Shown here: in pieces, positions 29,452-37,112 of the stretch | Layout of the letters: the number at the start of each line of letters is the position of its first letter | Numbering within the stretch: the stretch's first letter is position 1 | IMG/VR virus record: IMGVR_UViG_3300018082_000018 | Coordinates: 1 to 38,217 of that record | DNA: 38,217 bases | Origin: a virus | Strand: one strand, 5' to 3' | Notes under the pieces: generated by a model | Database searches by the model: none | Told to the model about the DNA's origin: nothing | What the model saw: the letters and a program-made list of their open reading frames with translations, nothing else | Made by a program: the position numbers and the translations under genes

Positions 29452-29760
29452 CTATTCTAGCATGGAGTGATACTCACATATTTTACCCGGTCTCTTCCGG
29501 CAGTCGGCGCACGCTGCCGTATCTTCCAGCCTCTGCTCGGGGGTTTTGTGACCATCAGCGGCAGGTTTTGGCTTAAATTCAGGCTTAACTCCCTCCAGTA
29601 CACCTATGCCTAGTTTAAGAAGTACATAGTCTGTGATACTAAGTCTCATCTGAAGGGCACAAAGTTTAACTTCGTGGTGTTCGTCAGTTGTAATCTTGAC
29701 CACGAGACGCTTGCACTTTACGCCCTCTTTTAGTACACCTTTCTGTACGAGCTTACGCAT
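29452..29760 (-). CDS. Ribbon-helix-helix DNA-binding protein with C-terminal Cys/His cluster
   Basis: The protein is 102 aa; ATG 29760 follows GGAGGT. The N-terminal half fits a ribbon-helix-helix fold: strand KRLVVKIT, helix TDEHHEVKLCALQMR, helix SITDYVLLKLGI. The C-terminus CADCRKRPGKICEYH (C-x2-C-x7-C-x2-H) looks like a zinc knuckle. As first gene of the late arm, facing the control region with several inverted repeats, it may autoregulate or control the early-late switch. Such a pairing could equally serve packaging. Confidence 0.6.
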   Translation of the reverse strand: MRKLVQKGVLKEGVKCKRLVVKITTDEHHEVKLCALQMRLSITDYVLLKLGIGVLEGVKPEFKPKPAADGHKTPEQRLEDTAACADCRKRPGKICEYHSMLE

Positions 29761-29801
29761 GTTTGTTACCTCCGTCAGTGAACGTTTACACCACGATTTC
29801 T

Positions 29802-29810
29802 AGTGTAGCA
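29802..29810 (-). promoter_or_regulatory. Possible leftward extended -10 promoter
   Basis: The minus strand reads TGCTACACT, an extended -10 (TGn) with TACACT, some 42-50 bases before the RHH gene start. No convincing -35 is seen, so strength or activation by a phage factor is uncertain. Confidence 0.35.
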
Positions 29811-29853
29811 CAGGAAAAAGCGTGGACACTTGACCCCACCAAACTGCAGTCCC

Positions 29854-29870
29854 CGACATTTGACATGTCG
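29854..29870. promoter_or_regulatory. Operator-like inverted repeat
   Basis: CGACAT and ATGTCG flank TTGAC: 6-bp arms with a 5-bp centre, size and symmetry typical of a dimeric repressor site. It lies about 45 bp upstream of the proposed leftward promoter. Confidence 0.4.
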
Positions 29871-29935
29871 CCAAGGGTCGCGCAGCGCAAGGATCGGCTG
29901 GAATGCATCGGTGGGGTAAGGCTCGGTGTACCGTA

Positions 29936-30011
29936 TCTGTCTATGGTGATACTGTGTAATGAGGAGGATTAATACTAATTGCCCTATAATTAAACTACCA
30001 CCATAGACAGA
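29936..30011. repeat. 13-bp perfect inverted repeat with 50-nt AT-rich loop
   Basis: TCTGTCTATGGTG (29936-29948) is repeated in reverse complement at 29999-30011. The loop contains AGGAGG and CCCTATAATTAAAC. It may be paired operators, an origin or a cruciform. Neither arm lies in a gene. Confidence 0.7.
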
Positions 30012-30133
30012 CGGCGTACTCCTCTGCCGTTCACACCATCGGAGCGTCTGAACCTCCCGCTGCTCTAGGCACGAGCCGCCAAGTCAAATGTCCCAAAATG
30101 TGCATCTATAACCGAGAAAGTCCATAATATTCC

Positions 30134-30162
30134 TTGACATTCAAAAGATGCTCTGGTATGCT
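30134..30162 (+). promoter_or_regulatory. Sigma70-type promoter of the early arm
   Basis: TTGACA (30134-30139), exactly 17 bases, then TATGCT (30157-30162). The start would be near 30169, only 17 bases before ATG 30186, with AAGGAGG between. The near-consensus -35 and ideal spacer imply use of host RNA polymerase at once after infection. Confidence 0.75.
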
Positions 30163-30185
30163 CAGGTTGCTTTAAGGAGGTTGAG

Positions 30186-30662
30186 ATGAAAATAGGAGTT
30201 CGAAAAGCCCGGCAATCAAGGCAGGCCCAAGACTGGTTGATGAACAGGTATCTCAGTATCGACCCCCAGGCACTCAAGAACAGCGGAGACTTTCAGAAGT
30301 TCAAAATGGTGTGTCTAGACGCCGGGCTTGAAGAAGAAGAGATCCCATGTTTCAAGACTTTCACTCGGTGGCTTGAAGCACGAAAGCCGGGTAATCCAAC
30401 ACGAGTTTCTGCCGCTTCTTTCACAGGAGCAAAGAACATGGATGAATCGGAGCTGCTTCAGCAGCTTTTAAAGAACACGGTCAACTATGATGAGGTCGAG
30501 GGTTGGATGTTTTTCCACAAACTTGATGGGCTGCGGATTGACGAAAAGAAAATTTGGGATGCTATAGGCCCGTTCTATCCTGCCACTCACACGACCGCTG
30601 CAACAAAAGAAATCAAAGCCTTCATCACAGGATACCTCTACGCACGGAGGAACAAATCGTGA
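30186..30662 (+). CDS. First early-arm gene, hypothetical, 158 aa
   Basis: ATG 30186 follows AAGGAGG and the sigma70-type promoter directly. The protein starts basic (MKIGVRKARQSRQAQDW), has acidic and helical parts (DAGLEEEEIPCFKTFTRWLE) and ends basic (AFITGYLYARRNKS). No domain recognised. The first gene behind a strong host-type promoter often encodes a host-takeover or regulatory protein. The region FKTFTRWLEARKPGN might be a helix-turn-helix, but this is weak. Confidence 0.7.
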   Translation: MKIGVRKARQSRQAQDWLMNRYLSIDPQALKNSGDFQKFKMVCLDAGLEEEEIPCFKTFTRWLEARKPGNPTRVSAASFTGAKNMDESELLQQLLKNTVNYDEVEGWMFFHKLDGLRIDEKKIWDAIGPFYPATHTTAATKEIKAFITGYLYARRNKS

Positions 30663-30883
30663 AGTATGAACTGGCACCAATCAAAGTAGAAATTGCTGAG
30701 AACGGAATCCTCATTGAGGTTTCCAACGACAGCTTGGGTGATCCACGGAACCACGTATTCACCGACGTAAAGCTCGCTGACGAGTTTCTTGAACAGTACT
30801 TCAGGCAGCAGCGCAAGAAGCTGGCAACCACATTCTGCAAAATACTCCAGAGATCAGAGGGCTCTGTATCATATAAATTATGA
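30659..30883 (+). CDS. Hypothetical protein, 74 aa
   Basis: Starts at GTG 30659, overlapping the previous stop (GTGA), with GGAGG upstream. A longer frame exists but would lie inside the preceding gene. The protein has a strand pair (LAPIKVEIAENGILIEVSN) and a basic helix (FLEQYFRQQRKKLATTF). No family recognised. Confidence 0.65.
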   Translation: MKYELAPIKVEIAENGILIEVSNDSLGDPRNHVFTDVKLADEFLEQYFRQQRKKLATTFCKILQRSEGSVSYKL

Positions 30884-30922
30884 AACACCGCGTGAATAAG
30901 AGCACCATTTCAGGAGGCATAT

Positions 30923-32446
30923 ATGAACGAAATTATGAGGCATCAAGAAGAGGGCGTCCGCGCTCTGAGTGCCAAGGCTGAGTTCGCACTGTTCGACGAG
31001 CCGGGAATTGGAAAGAGCCGCCAGGTGCTCGAGGCAGCGAACACCCTGTTTCAGAACGGTAGCATTACTCTTGTTCTCATAGTATGCCCCGCGCAGTGCG
31101 TGTTTCAGTGGTTTGATAAAGATCTGGGAGAGATTGCTCGGTGGAATTCACTGCCCGTCAAGGTGCTGCACCCTGGATCAGGAGAATCGTGGATTACCGA
31201 GAAGTATGCGGGACACCCCGCCGTGTATATCATTTGCTCTTATGAATGGCTGAGGAGCGGCACTCACGCTGAAGAAGTGGCGCAGATGCTCAAAGGCCAA
31301 AAGACATATTTAGTCCTTGACGAATCCAGCTTCGTCCGCAACAGAAAGACAAAGCAGTTCAAGGCAACACTCGCCCCGCGATACGGTCGCGTAAAGAAGA
31401 GGGGCGAGAAGAAGTGGAGCACCATCGGCCCCGGCGCGGTGCGCTGCACTATTCTGAACGGAACTCCGGTTGCAAATGATCTGTCTGATCTGTGGGCGCA
31501 GTTTTACATTCTCAACAAGCAGATACTGGGCTGCACGTTCTGGCAATGGCGAGAGAAGCATTGCGTGATGGGCGGATGGATGAAGAAAGAAGTCATATCT
31601 TACCGGGATCTAGACGGTAAGGTGTACCCGAAGAAAGAGGGCATTCCGCCACTGCTGCTTGACTCTCTAAGCCCGTATATCCTGTGCCGACGCAAGAGAG
31701 ACGTGCTCGATCTCCCGCCGCTGACACACTCAGTAATCACGGTGCCGATGGACGAGGAGACGTGGAAACACTACCGCAAGATGCGCGAGGAGTTTCTGGT
31801 GTGGCTAGATTCGAAAGAGTTCACGGCTGCAAACGCGGCGGTCAAAGTGATGAGGCTCGCACAGATCTGTAACGGGTTCCTGACCAATCCTGGTTATGAC
31901 GCTTTGGGAAAGTCGGTAACTAATCCAACGTACCTGGACGATCAGCCGAAGCTGAACTGGATCGTTGCCTACCTACAAGAGCGGGCTAATACTACAAGGA
32001 CGCCCATCATAGTCTGGTGCTGGTGGCGAGCGCAGATATTCGCACTAGAGGAGAGGCTTAGGGATCAGAGCTTTGAAGTATTCACGCTGCACGGAACGAC
32101 GAAAGATGCAGACAGGGAAGAGGCGCTTAAACGCTTCCACCCGGGACACACGATAAAGCATAAGCGATCAGTTCTGATCGCACAGCACGCAGCCGGGGGC
32201 ATGGGGCTTAATCTCAGCGCAGCAGACGAGTCACTACATGCGAGCAGCAGTCATTCATTCATACTCAGGGAGCAGGCAGATGGTAGGATCGACCGGCCTG
32301 GGCAAAAAAATCCAATGATGATTACTGACGTGATTGCAACCGGCCCGAAGGGGCAGCGCACGATTGAGGATGGGATGCTGAGGGCGCGCCGGTCAAAAGA
32401 AGACTTGAGCACCTGGACTAAAGACCGGTGGAGGAAATCAATATGA
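30923..32446 (+). CDS. SF2 / SNF2-type DNA helicase
   Basis: The protein is 507 aa; ATG 30923 follows AGGAGG. Motifs in order: RHQEEGV (6-12, Q-like), Walker A EPGIGKS (26-32), motif II DESS (133-136, in LVLDESS), motif III-like NGTPVAN, and motif VI QADGRIDRPGQ (451-461). This is the SNF2-like branch used by many phages, short and without accessory domains. It would remodel or unwind DNA in replication or recombination. It is the third gene behind the early promoter. Confidence 0.9.
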   Translation: MNEIMRHQEEGVRALSAKAEFALFDEPGIGKSRQVLEAANTLFQNGSITLVLIVCPAQCVFQWFDKDLGEIARWNSLPVKVLHPGSGESWITEKYAGHPAVYIICSYEWLRSGTHAEEVAQMLKGQKTYLVLDESSFVRNRKTKQFKATLAPRYGRVKKRGEKKWSTIGPGAVRCTILNGTPVANDLSDLWAQFYILNKQILGCTFWQWREKHCVMGGWMKKEVISYRDLDGKVYPKKEGIPPLLLDSLSPYILCRRKRDVLDLPPLTHSVITVPMDEETWKHYRKMREEFLVWLDSKEFTAANAAVKVMRLAQICNGFLTNPGYDALGKSVTNPTYLDDQPKLNWIVAYLQERANTTRTPIIVWCWWRAQIFALEERLRDQSFEVFTLHGTTKDADREEALKRFHPGHTIKHKRSVLIAQHAAGGMGLNLSAADESLHASSSHSFILREQADGRIDRPGQKNPMMITDVIATGPKGQRTIEDGMLRARRSKEDLSTWTKDRWRKSI

Positions 32447-32457
32447 GGAGGAGTTAA

Positions 32458-32706
32458 GTGGACAGAAACCAGCAGGCCCGGGAGCGCAGCATCGTGGATC
32501 AAAGCCAGGAACAATTCTTGAAGCAGATCATTTTCCCTCTGCTCCAGGCAGTTCAGATTCTCGGCGACCGCGTAGCGTGGATGGAAATTCCATTCTATAA
32601 GCGATGGTATCTCAAACTCGAAAGACCTATCGGTTTGTGGTTCGCCCGCCGGAGAAAGATTCCAGTTGCACCTAAGGCTGAGGCTGTGGTAGAGTCAGAA
32701 CAATGA
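32458..32706 (+). CDS. Hypothetical protein, 82 aa
   Basis: GTG 32458 follows AGGAGGAG. The N-terminus is polar and helical (QQARERSIVDQSQEQF) and the centre has a hydrophobic helix (IIFPLLQAVQILGDRVAWM). An aromatic basic stretch follows (FYKRWYLKLERPIGLWFARR), then an acidic end. Possibly membrane-associated; no family recognised. The tRNA-like element starts eight bases after its stop. Confidence 0.6.
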   Translation: MDRNQQARERSIVDQSQEQFLKQIIFPLLQAVQILGDRVAWMEIPFYKRWYLKLERPIGLWFARRRKIPVAPKAEAVVESEQ

Positions 32707-32713
32707 ATTATAT

Positions 32714-32912
32714 GGGGCCGTCGTCTAACGGGAAGGATACCCGCGTCAGCGGACAGCCAACTAATCGGGAGTCATGACCCGACCTGGTTTGGTCGTATGG
32801 TGCCAGTGAAGTTCACGGCCCTGTGTTGCTGAGAGTCCTCGTAACGGGCAACAGACGGCGCAAACGTAGTAAAGCTGGCAAAGAGACGGGAGTTCGAGTC
32901 TCCCCGGCCCCC
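32714..32912 (+). ncRNA. tRNA-like RNA with about 120-nt insertion in place of the anticodon arm
   Basis: The 5' end GGGGCCG (32714-32720) pairs perfectly with CGGCCCC (32905-32911). Between these lie TC, a D arm (GTCTAACGGGAAGGAT, 32723-32738) and, at the other end, a canonical T arm (GGGAG TTCGAGT CTCCC, 32888-32904). No CCA is encoded. Where 17 nt of anticodon arm are expected there are about 149 nt. They can form CCGC-GTCA-GCGG (32741-32752) or GTCAGC/GCTGGC (32745-32750 with 32874-32879), and also TCGGG/CCCGA (32765-32782). It could be an intron-bearing tRNA, a very reduced tmRNA-like RNA, or a tRNA mimic. It is too short for a standard group I intron or tmRNA, and I cannot assign an anticodon. 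Confidence 0.7.
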
Positions 32913-32930
32913 GCTCACAAGGGGTGGTAC

Positions 32931-33431
32931 ATGAATTTACCCCAGTTTCAGAATGAACCGGATTACGCATCCAAGATCAAAGAGGCGCAGCTCAAATACA
33001 ATGAGTTCAAGGACGATCATGGAACACTCGCCACCAAGTTCTTCCACTGGAAGAAACTGAAGAAGGTGAAAGAGGCGCAGCTCGCGTTTATTAATCTTCA
33101 TATTGCAGCCCTTGAAGGTCTGCTGCTGGCCAATTTTGAGAATCAGGAAATCACGTCTATCAAGAATGAGGACGGGACAACTATTTTCAAGAAGTCCACC
33201 GCATATCCGGTCGTTAAAGACAAAAAGAAACTCTTCGCCTGGATCAAGGCGCACAAGGCTGTGCATCTGCTTGGCGTCGCACATCAGTCACTCAAGGCTT
33301 TCGTCAACGAGCGGCTTCAGAACGGAGAGGCCCCTCCTCCGGGAGTAGAGTGCTTCTTGAAAGATTCAATTGGACATCGCGGCGGGGTTCAGAATCTGGG
33401 CAAAAACACATACGGAGGAGAAGATGACTAA
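32931..33431 (+). CDS. Hypothetical early protein, 166 aa
   Basis: ATG 32931 is chosen, with AAGGGG upstream; a longer in-frame extension would read through the tRNA-like element. It is highly charged and helical, with repeats of KEAQL (ASKIKEAQLKYNEFKDDHG, KKVKEAQLAFINLHIAAL) that could form a coiled coil. No family recognised. It overlaps the first zinc-ribbon gene by 8 nt. Confidence 0.65.
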   Translation: MNLPQFQNEPDYASKIKEAQLKYNEFKDDHGTLATKFFHWKKLKKVKEAQLAFINLHIAALEGLLLANFENQEITSIKNEDGTTIFKKSTAYPVVKDKKKLFAWIKAHKAVHLLGVAHQSLKAFVNERLQNGEAPPPGVECFLKDSIGHRGGVQNLGKNTYGGEDD

Positions 33432-33690
33432 CTTCAATCCGCCAGGAACAAGACAGTGCCACGGTAAGTATTACTCAGCAGCCATGTTGAATGAATTGCT
33501 CTTGCTCGACAGCAGACACAAGTGCGACGTGTGCGGGGCTTACTCTGGGCGTAAATTCAATGGTGGTGAAGCAGCCCGGCTGTCGGGCAATCCGCCGCTG
33601 TGTCAGGAGTGTCGAGGATGGCATTGTGACATAGGATACTCGGACACGACCGGACAGGCGAAAGCGGAAAAGGTCATGAGACATGATTAA
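33424..33690 (+). CDS. Zinc-ribbon protein A, 88 aa
   Basis: Starts at ATG 33424 with GGAGGAG upstream. It has HKCDVCGAY and, 30 residues on, LCQECRGW, a four-cysteine zinc-ribbon site. The next gene has the same pair of motifs and the same MxNF start, so the two look like paralogues. Similar small phage proteins bind DNA, RNA or polymerase, but nothing here selects one. Confidence 0.65.
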   Translation: MTNFNPPGTRQCHGKYYSAAMLNELLLLDSRHKCDVCGAYSGRKFNGGEAARLSGNPPLCQECRGWHCDIGYSDTTGQAKAEKVMRHD

Positions 33691-33916
33691 TTTCAGCGGT
33701 AAACCGCACGGGTATGAAGAGAAGGTCACTGCTGAGGATTACCGGCGAGAACTGAACCTTAGCGGGTTCGTCTGTGGATTCCGGGACAACGAGCCATGGA
33801 AATGTGACGTTTGTGGAGCACTGGACGACACCAAGAAGGAAAAGCATTTGTGCGGTGATTGCCGGGAGTGGGTTCACTACACGATTAAGCAACTAATTAA
33901 TAGATCAAATTACTAA
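33683..33916 (+). CDS. Zinc-ribbon protein B, 77 aa
   Basis: ATG 33683 overlaps the previous stop (ATGATTAA). The motifs WKCDVCGAL and LCGDCREWV give a four-cysteine site with shorter spacing than in the gene before it. Before the ribbon is an acidic helical part (TAEDYRRELNLSGF). A tandem duplication with divergence is the simplest origin. Confidence 0.65.
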   Translation: MINFSGKPHGYEEKVTAEDYRRELNLSGFVCGFRDNEPWKCDVCGALDDTKKEKHLCGDCREWVHYTIKQLINRSNY

Positions 33917-33929
33917 GGAGGTAGGAAGA

Positions 33930-34739
33930 ATGGCAAAGAGTACGAAGGCGAAGAGGGATGATGTGGCCGCGTTAGTGGGGCGGTCAGAGCAGGTTATAAT
34001 CCAAGTTCTCGGCGACAAGCCTGCGTTTCTGGCGCAGCACATAGGCCCCGCTCGGGGACTCGAACAGCTCGAACAGTCAGATCTTACACTACCGCGCTTG
34101 AGTCTCTGCCAGTCCGGAAGTCCACAACGCAAGAAGCAAAACGCCAAGTACATTTCGGGGCTAGAGGAGGGCGAGTTTTTCAACTCCATTACAAACGAGA
34201 GATACGGCGTTGAGTCCCTGTTTGTGCCCCTCTTCAGCTACAAGGCGCGGATTAAGTTCATTGCCTTTGAGGAGGGTGGAGGCATCGACTGCCAGTCGTT
34301 CAACAGTAAAACCGGCGGAAGGCATTCCCCGAAGAGTTGCACTGAATGCGTGTTCTCGCAGTTCGTTGATGAAAAGAAACCGGAGTGCGACCTGATTTAC
34401 AACTACCCCGGAATCGTTATTAGTTCCAAGGCGGGTAGGGATTTGGCGGTGCTCAGCCTGAAGTCAACAGCCATCAAGGTTGCCAAACAGTTCAACTCTC
34501 TCATGTCTCTGCGTGACGGTGCTGATGCGTTCGCGGGGGTCTACAGGCTGACAGCAGCCGGTGCCAGCGCCAAAGGCAACGACTACCAGGCGGTTCAGAT
34601 TGCAAACGCGGGGTGGACGGATGAGCGAACGTTCATGTTCGCTGAGGCAACCTACAACAATCTCCGGGGAAAGAAAATTGAGGTTGACGACCAGGAAGGA
34701 GGTAGGCGCAGCCGCGATCCCGGAGAAGATGACATCTAA
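33930..34739 (+). CDS. Putative ssDNA-binding / replication accessory protein, 269 aa
   Basis: ATG 33930 follows AAGGAGGT. After a basic start it reads DLTLPRLSLCQSGSPQ, then EEGEFFNSITNERYG and SLFVPLFSYKARIKFI. This order I recall from a widespread phage protein family near replication genes, sometimes annotated single-strand binding. A CTEC...C cluster (about 149-165) may bind zinc. The end is acidic, as in ssDNA-binding proteins (residues about 250-269). The next gene is the prim-pol. Confidence 0.5.
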   Translation: MAKSTKAKRDDVAALVGRSEQVIIQVLGDKPAFLAQHIGPARGLEQLEQSDLTLPRLSLCQSGSPQRKKQNAKYISGLEEGEFFNSITNERYGVESLFVPLFSYKARIKFIAFEEGGGIDCQSFNSKTGGRHSPKSCTECVFSQFVDEKKPECDLIYNYPGIVISSKAGRDLAVLSLKSTAIKVAKQFNSLMSLRDGADAFAGVYRLTAAGASAKGNDYQAVQIANAGWTDERTFMFAEATYNNLRGKKIEVDDQEGGRRSRDPGEDDI

Positions 34740-34753
34740 CGGAGGAATTTTCT

Positions 34754-35680
34754 ATGGGTAAAAGTTCTTACCAAATTGCACAAGAATACGCTGCAAGAGG
34801 GTGGGCTCCAATTCCCATCCCGACGCGTCAAAAGAGTCCTACCGCTGTGGGGTGGAATTCCCTTCGCCTATCCGCCCCCGAGCAGCTTTTGGAGCACTTC
34901 GGCTCCGATCCCCTCAATATAGGCATTCTCCTAGGAGAACCCTCTTCCAACCTCGTGGACATTGATATAGATGTTCACGAGGCCCTACCTTTTGCCGATG
35001 CATTCCTGCCAAACTCAGCGGTGTTCGGCAGGAGTGGAAAGCGAGATTCTCACCGGCTTTATTTCTGCCCAACGGAAACCAAAAAGTTTGGGTACAAGAG
35101 AGAGAAGCAGGCGGTATCTCTAATCGAGATCCGCTCCACTGGCTGTCAAACCGTCTTTCCGGGTTCAATACACGAGTGCGGGGAGCAGATTCAGTGGAGC
35201 AGCGACGTAGTGCCTGTCAGCGCTGACGCCGAAACACTCATCAGCCAGGCCTCTTGGATCGCAGCAGGCGCGCTCCTGGCTCGTGAATGGCCGCGTGAGC
35301 GAGGCAACAGCCGCAACGCCATGTACATGGCTCTGATTGGCGGAATGTTGAATTGCGGATGGGAGCAGGATTACACAAAGCGGTTCATAGCGTGCCTGTG
35401 CGACGTAACGGAAGATCCTGACAAGCACGACCGGCTGCTGATCGTGAAGGCAACGTTCGAGAAAGGTAAAAGAGAGAAGAAGTACACCGGTTGGAAAACA
35501 CTGGCTGAGCACCTTAACAAAGACGTTGTGATTAGAGCTAGGGAGTGGCTTGATCTGGAAGTCACGTCGGGCGCCGAGTTCGATCTGACAGACCTTGGGA
35601 CAGCCAAGAGGCTTGAGACTATCATCAGGGAGTCTCACTCACATAATTCTGATAGTGGAGATCTTTCCTTGTGGGAATAG
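34754..35680 (+). CDS. Prim-pol (bifunctional primase/polymerase N-terminal domain protein)
   Basis: The protein is 308 aa; ATG 34754 follows CGGAGGA. It begins with the family's YAARGWAPIPIP and GILLGEPSSNLVDIDID. The acidic metal site is D69-x-D71 (D73 near), and DSHRLYF (H100, R101) forms the nucleotide site. These match the archaeo-eukaryotic-type prim-pol domain that lays primers. In most phages it is fused to a D5/SF3 helicase; here it stops at TAG 35680 and the helicase starts in another frame with a 10-nt overlap. The final residues (TDLGTAKRLETII) match the linker that normally leads into the helicase. Confidence 0.88.
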   Translation: MGKSSYQIAQEYAARGWAPIPIPTRQKSPTAVGWNSLRLSAPEQLLEHFGSDPLNIGILLGEPSSNLVDIDIDVHEALPFADAFLPNSAVFGRSGKRDSHRLYFCPTETKKFGYKREKQAVSLIEIRSTGCQTVFPGSIHECGEQIQWSSDVVPVSADAETLISQASWIAAGALLAREWPRERGNSRNAMYMALIGGMLNCGWEQDYTKRFIACLCDVTEDPDKHDRLLIVKATFEKGKREKKYTGWKTLAEHLNKDVVIRAREWLDLEVTSGAEFDLTDLGTAKRLETIIRESHSHNSDSGDLSLWE

Positions 35681-36930
35681 GAAGGGCATGGCGTCCGATG
35701 GCCAATGGTACGGAGCGCAAGCTGATAGAGCTGGTGTTCATCCACATCGACCAGGAGATTGCAGACTGCACCAACGCGAAGTATAAGAAGATGCTTCAAG
35801 AACATAAGAAGGCGCTTGGAAGCAAGGGACGGATAGACGCAGTTATCGAACTGACGAAAGGACTCATCAGCGTTCGATCTGATCGCTTCGATCGAAACCC
35901 TTGGCTGTTGAATGTCGGCAATGGCACCATAGAACTGAAGTCTGGCGATCTGCGACCGGCTGAGGCACAGGATTACATCACGAAATCCTGTACTGTGGAC
36001 TTCAACCTGGAGGCTAAAGCTCCTAGATGGGAGCAATTCTTACAAGAGGTGTTTGAGGGGCGGCAAGACGTTATCAACTACGTCCACAAAGCGGCGGGCT
36101 ACTCGCTGACTGGGGTGAACACAGAGCATGTATTGTTCGTTATGTGGGGCGACGGGGAGAACGGCAAGAGCACCTTCCTTGAGGCTCTGCGGCACGTCCT
36201 GAGTGACTACGCAGCCAGTGTTGCCTCAAAGACCTTGATGGAGTCCCGGAACCAAGGCGGGGGCAGTGCAAGCGGAGACGTGGCACGGCTCAAAGGCATA
36301 AGGTTTGCAACTACCACTGAGGCAGGAGAGGGAAACAAATTCGACGAAGAGAAAATCAAACTCCTCACCAGTTCGGACACCATCACGGCGCGATTCCTGT
36401 ACCAAGACGAGTTTGAGTTTAAGCCGGAATTCAAGTTGTGGATTGCTTGCAACCACCGCCCGTACATTAGAGGAATTGACCGGGGAATCTGGAGACGCAT
36501 CCGGCTGATTCCGTTTACAGCGTTCTTTCCTGCCGAGAAGCGCGAAGTTGGACTTCAAGGGCACCTTGAAGCAGAATCTGAAGGAATATTAGCCTGGCTC
36601 GTCAGGGGGTGCAGTCTGTGGCAGTCCGAAGGACTAAACCCTCCGGCAGAAGTTGTCTCGGCTACCGAGGAGTACAAGGCAGACATGGACGCTTTGGGCG
36701 GCTTCCTCAACAGTAGGTGTCTAGTTGGAGCCAGGTATAAAGCAAATCCCGCGCAGCTCTACGTCGAGTACAAAGCGTGGGCGACAGAAGCCGGGGAGTT
36801 TCCTGTAAGTCAGAGCCGTTTGATATTGAAATTGGTGCCTCGCGGGATTCATCAAGAGAAGACCAGAATGGGAGTTCAGCTCGTTGGGGTTGGACTCAGG
36901 TCACATCGGCATACAAAGGAGGATCTATGA
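35671..36930 (+). CDS. SF3 (D5 / P4-type) replicative helicase
   Basis: The protein is 419 aa from GTG 35671, inside the end of the prim-pol; ATG 35698 is another start. The D5 N-like part has PWLLNVGNGTIELKSGDLRP. The SF3 core has Walker A GDGENGKST (160-168), a B-type acidic site TTTEAG (E217), sensor WIACNHRPY (N261) and arginine fingers GIWRRIR (272-278). It would be a hexameric helicase that opens the fork for the family A polymerase. The start lacks a strong ribosome site, so coupling or frameshifting from the prim-pol is likely. Confidence 0.9.
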   Translation: MGIGRAWRPMANGTERKLIELVFIHIDQEIADCTNAKYKKMLQEHKKALGSKGRIDAVIELTKGLISVRSDRFDRNPWLLNVGNGTIELKSGDLRPAEAQDYITKSCTVDFNLEAKAPRWEQFLQEVFEGRQDVINYVHKAAGYSLTGVNTEHVLFVMWGDGENGKSTFLEALRHVLSDYAASVASKTLMESRNQGGGSASGDVARLKGIRFATTTEAGEGNKFDEEKIKLLTSSDTITARFLYQDEFEFKPEFKLWIACNHRPYIRGIDRGIWRRIRLIPFTAFFPAEKREVGLQGHLEAESEGILAWLVRGCSLWQSEGLNPPAEVVSATEEYKADMDALGGFLNSRCLVGARYKANPAQLYVEYKAWATEAGEFPVSQSRLILKLVPRGIHQEKTRMGVQLVGVGLRSHRHTKEDL

Positions 36931-37112
36931 ACAGAGCGTACACGTCCAAAGAACTTGATCCTGCTGAGTTCTTCACGGGCTTAGGGAAACAGTTAGGAGA
37001 GAGATTAGCACAGGCCATCGACGAGTATTGTCGTGATACTGAAGAGTTGAGGCGCAAAACGAAGTGCGCAACAGACACGGAACAACCGCCGGAAAATGAC
37101 CAGACGCTGTGA
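36927..37112 (+). CDS. Hypothetical protein, 61 aa
   Basis: ATG 36927 overlaps the helicase stop (ATGA) and has AAAGGAGG upstream. It is acidic and helical (PAEFFTGLGKQLGERLAQAI, then CRDTEELRRK). No family recognised. The stop lies inside the next frame. Confidence 0.65.
   Translation: MNRAYTSKELDPAEFFTGLGKQLGERLAQAIDEYCRDTEELRRKTKCATDTEQPPENDQTL

Larger units (their letters stand above)
29761..30185. other. Divergent control region, 425 bp, no gene supported
   Basis: The region separates the leftward late arm from the rightward early arm. I see a possible leftward promoter, a 6-bp inverted repeat, a 13-bp inverted repeat around an AT-rich loop, and a strong rightward promoter, each listed separately. 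Short frames here lack ribosome sites. The AT-rich loop would suit an origin or operator, but I see no direct-repeat iterons. Confidence 0.6.

Noticed and set aside
29763-29972. Plus-strand 69-codon frame in the control region
   Set aside because: Starts at TTG without ribosome site and covers promoter and operator elements.
32714-32912. Group I intron in a tRNA
   Set aside because: Insert of about 120 nt is shorter than known self-splicing group I introns and I could not find the P3/P7 core elements.
32714-32912. Standard tmRNA
   Set aside because: It has a true D stem, is only 199 nt, and shows no tag reading frame ending in an ALAA-like peptide.
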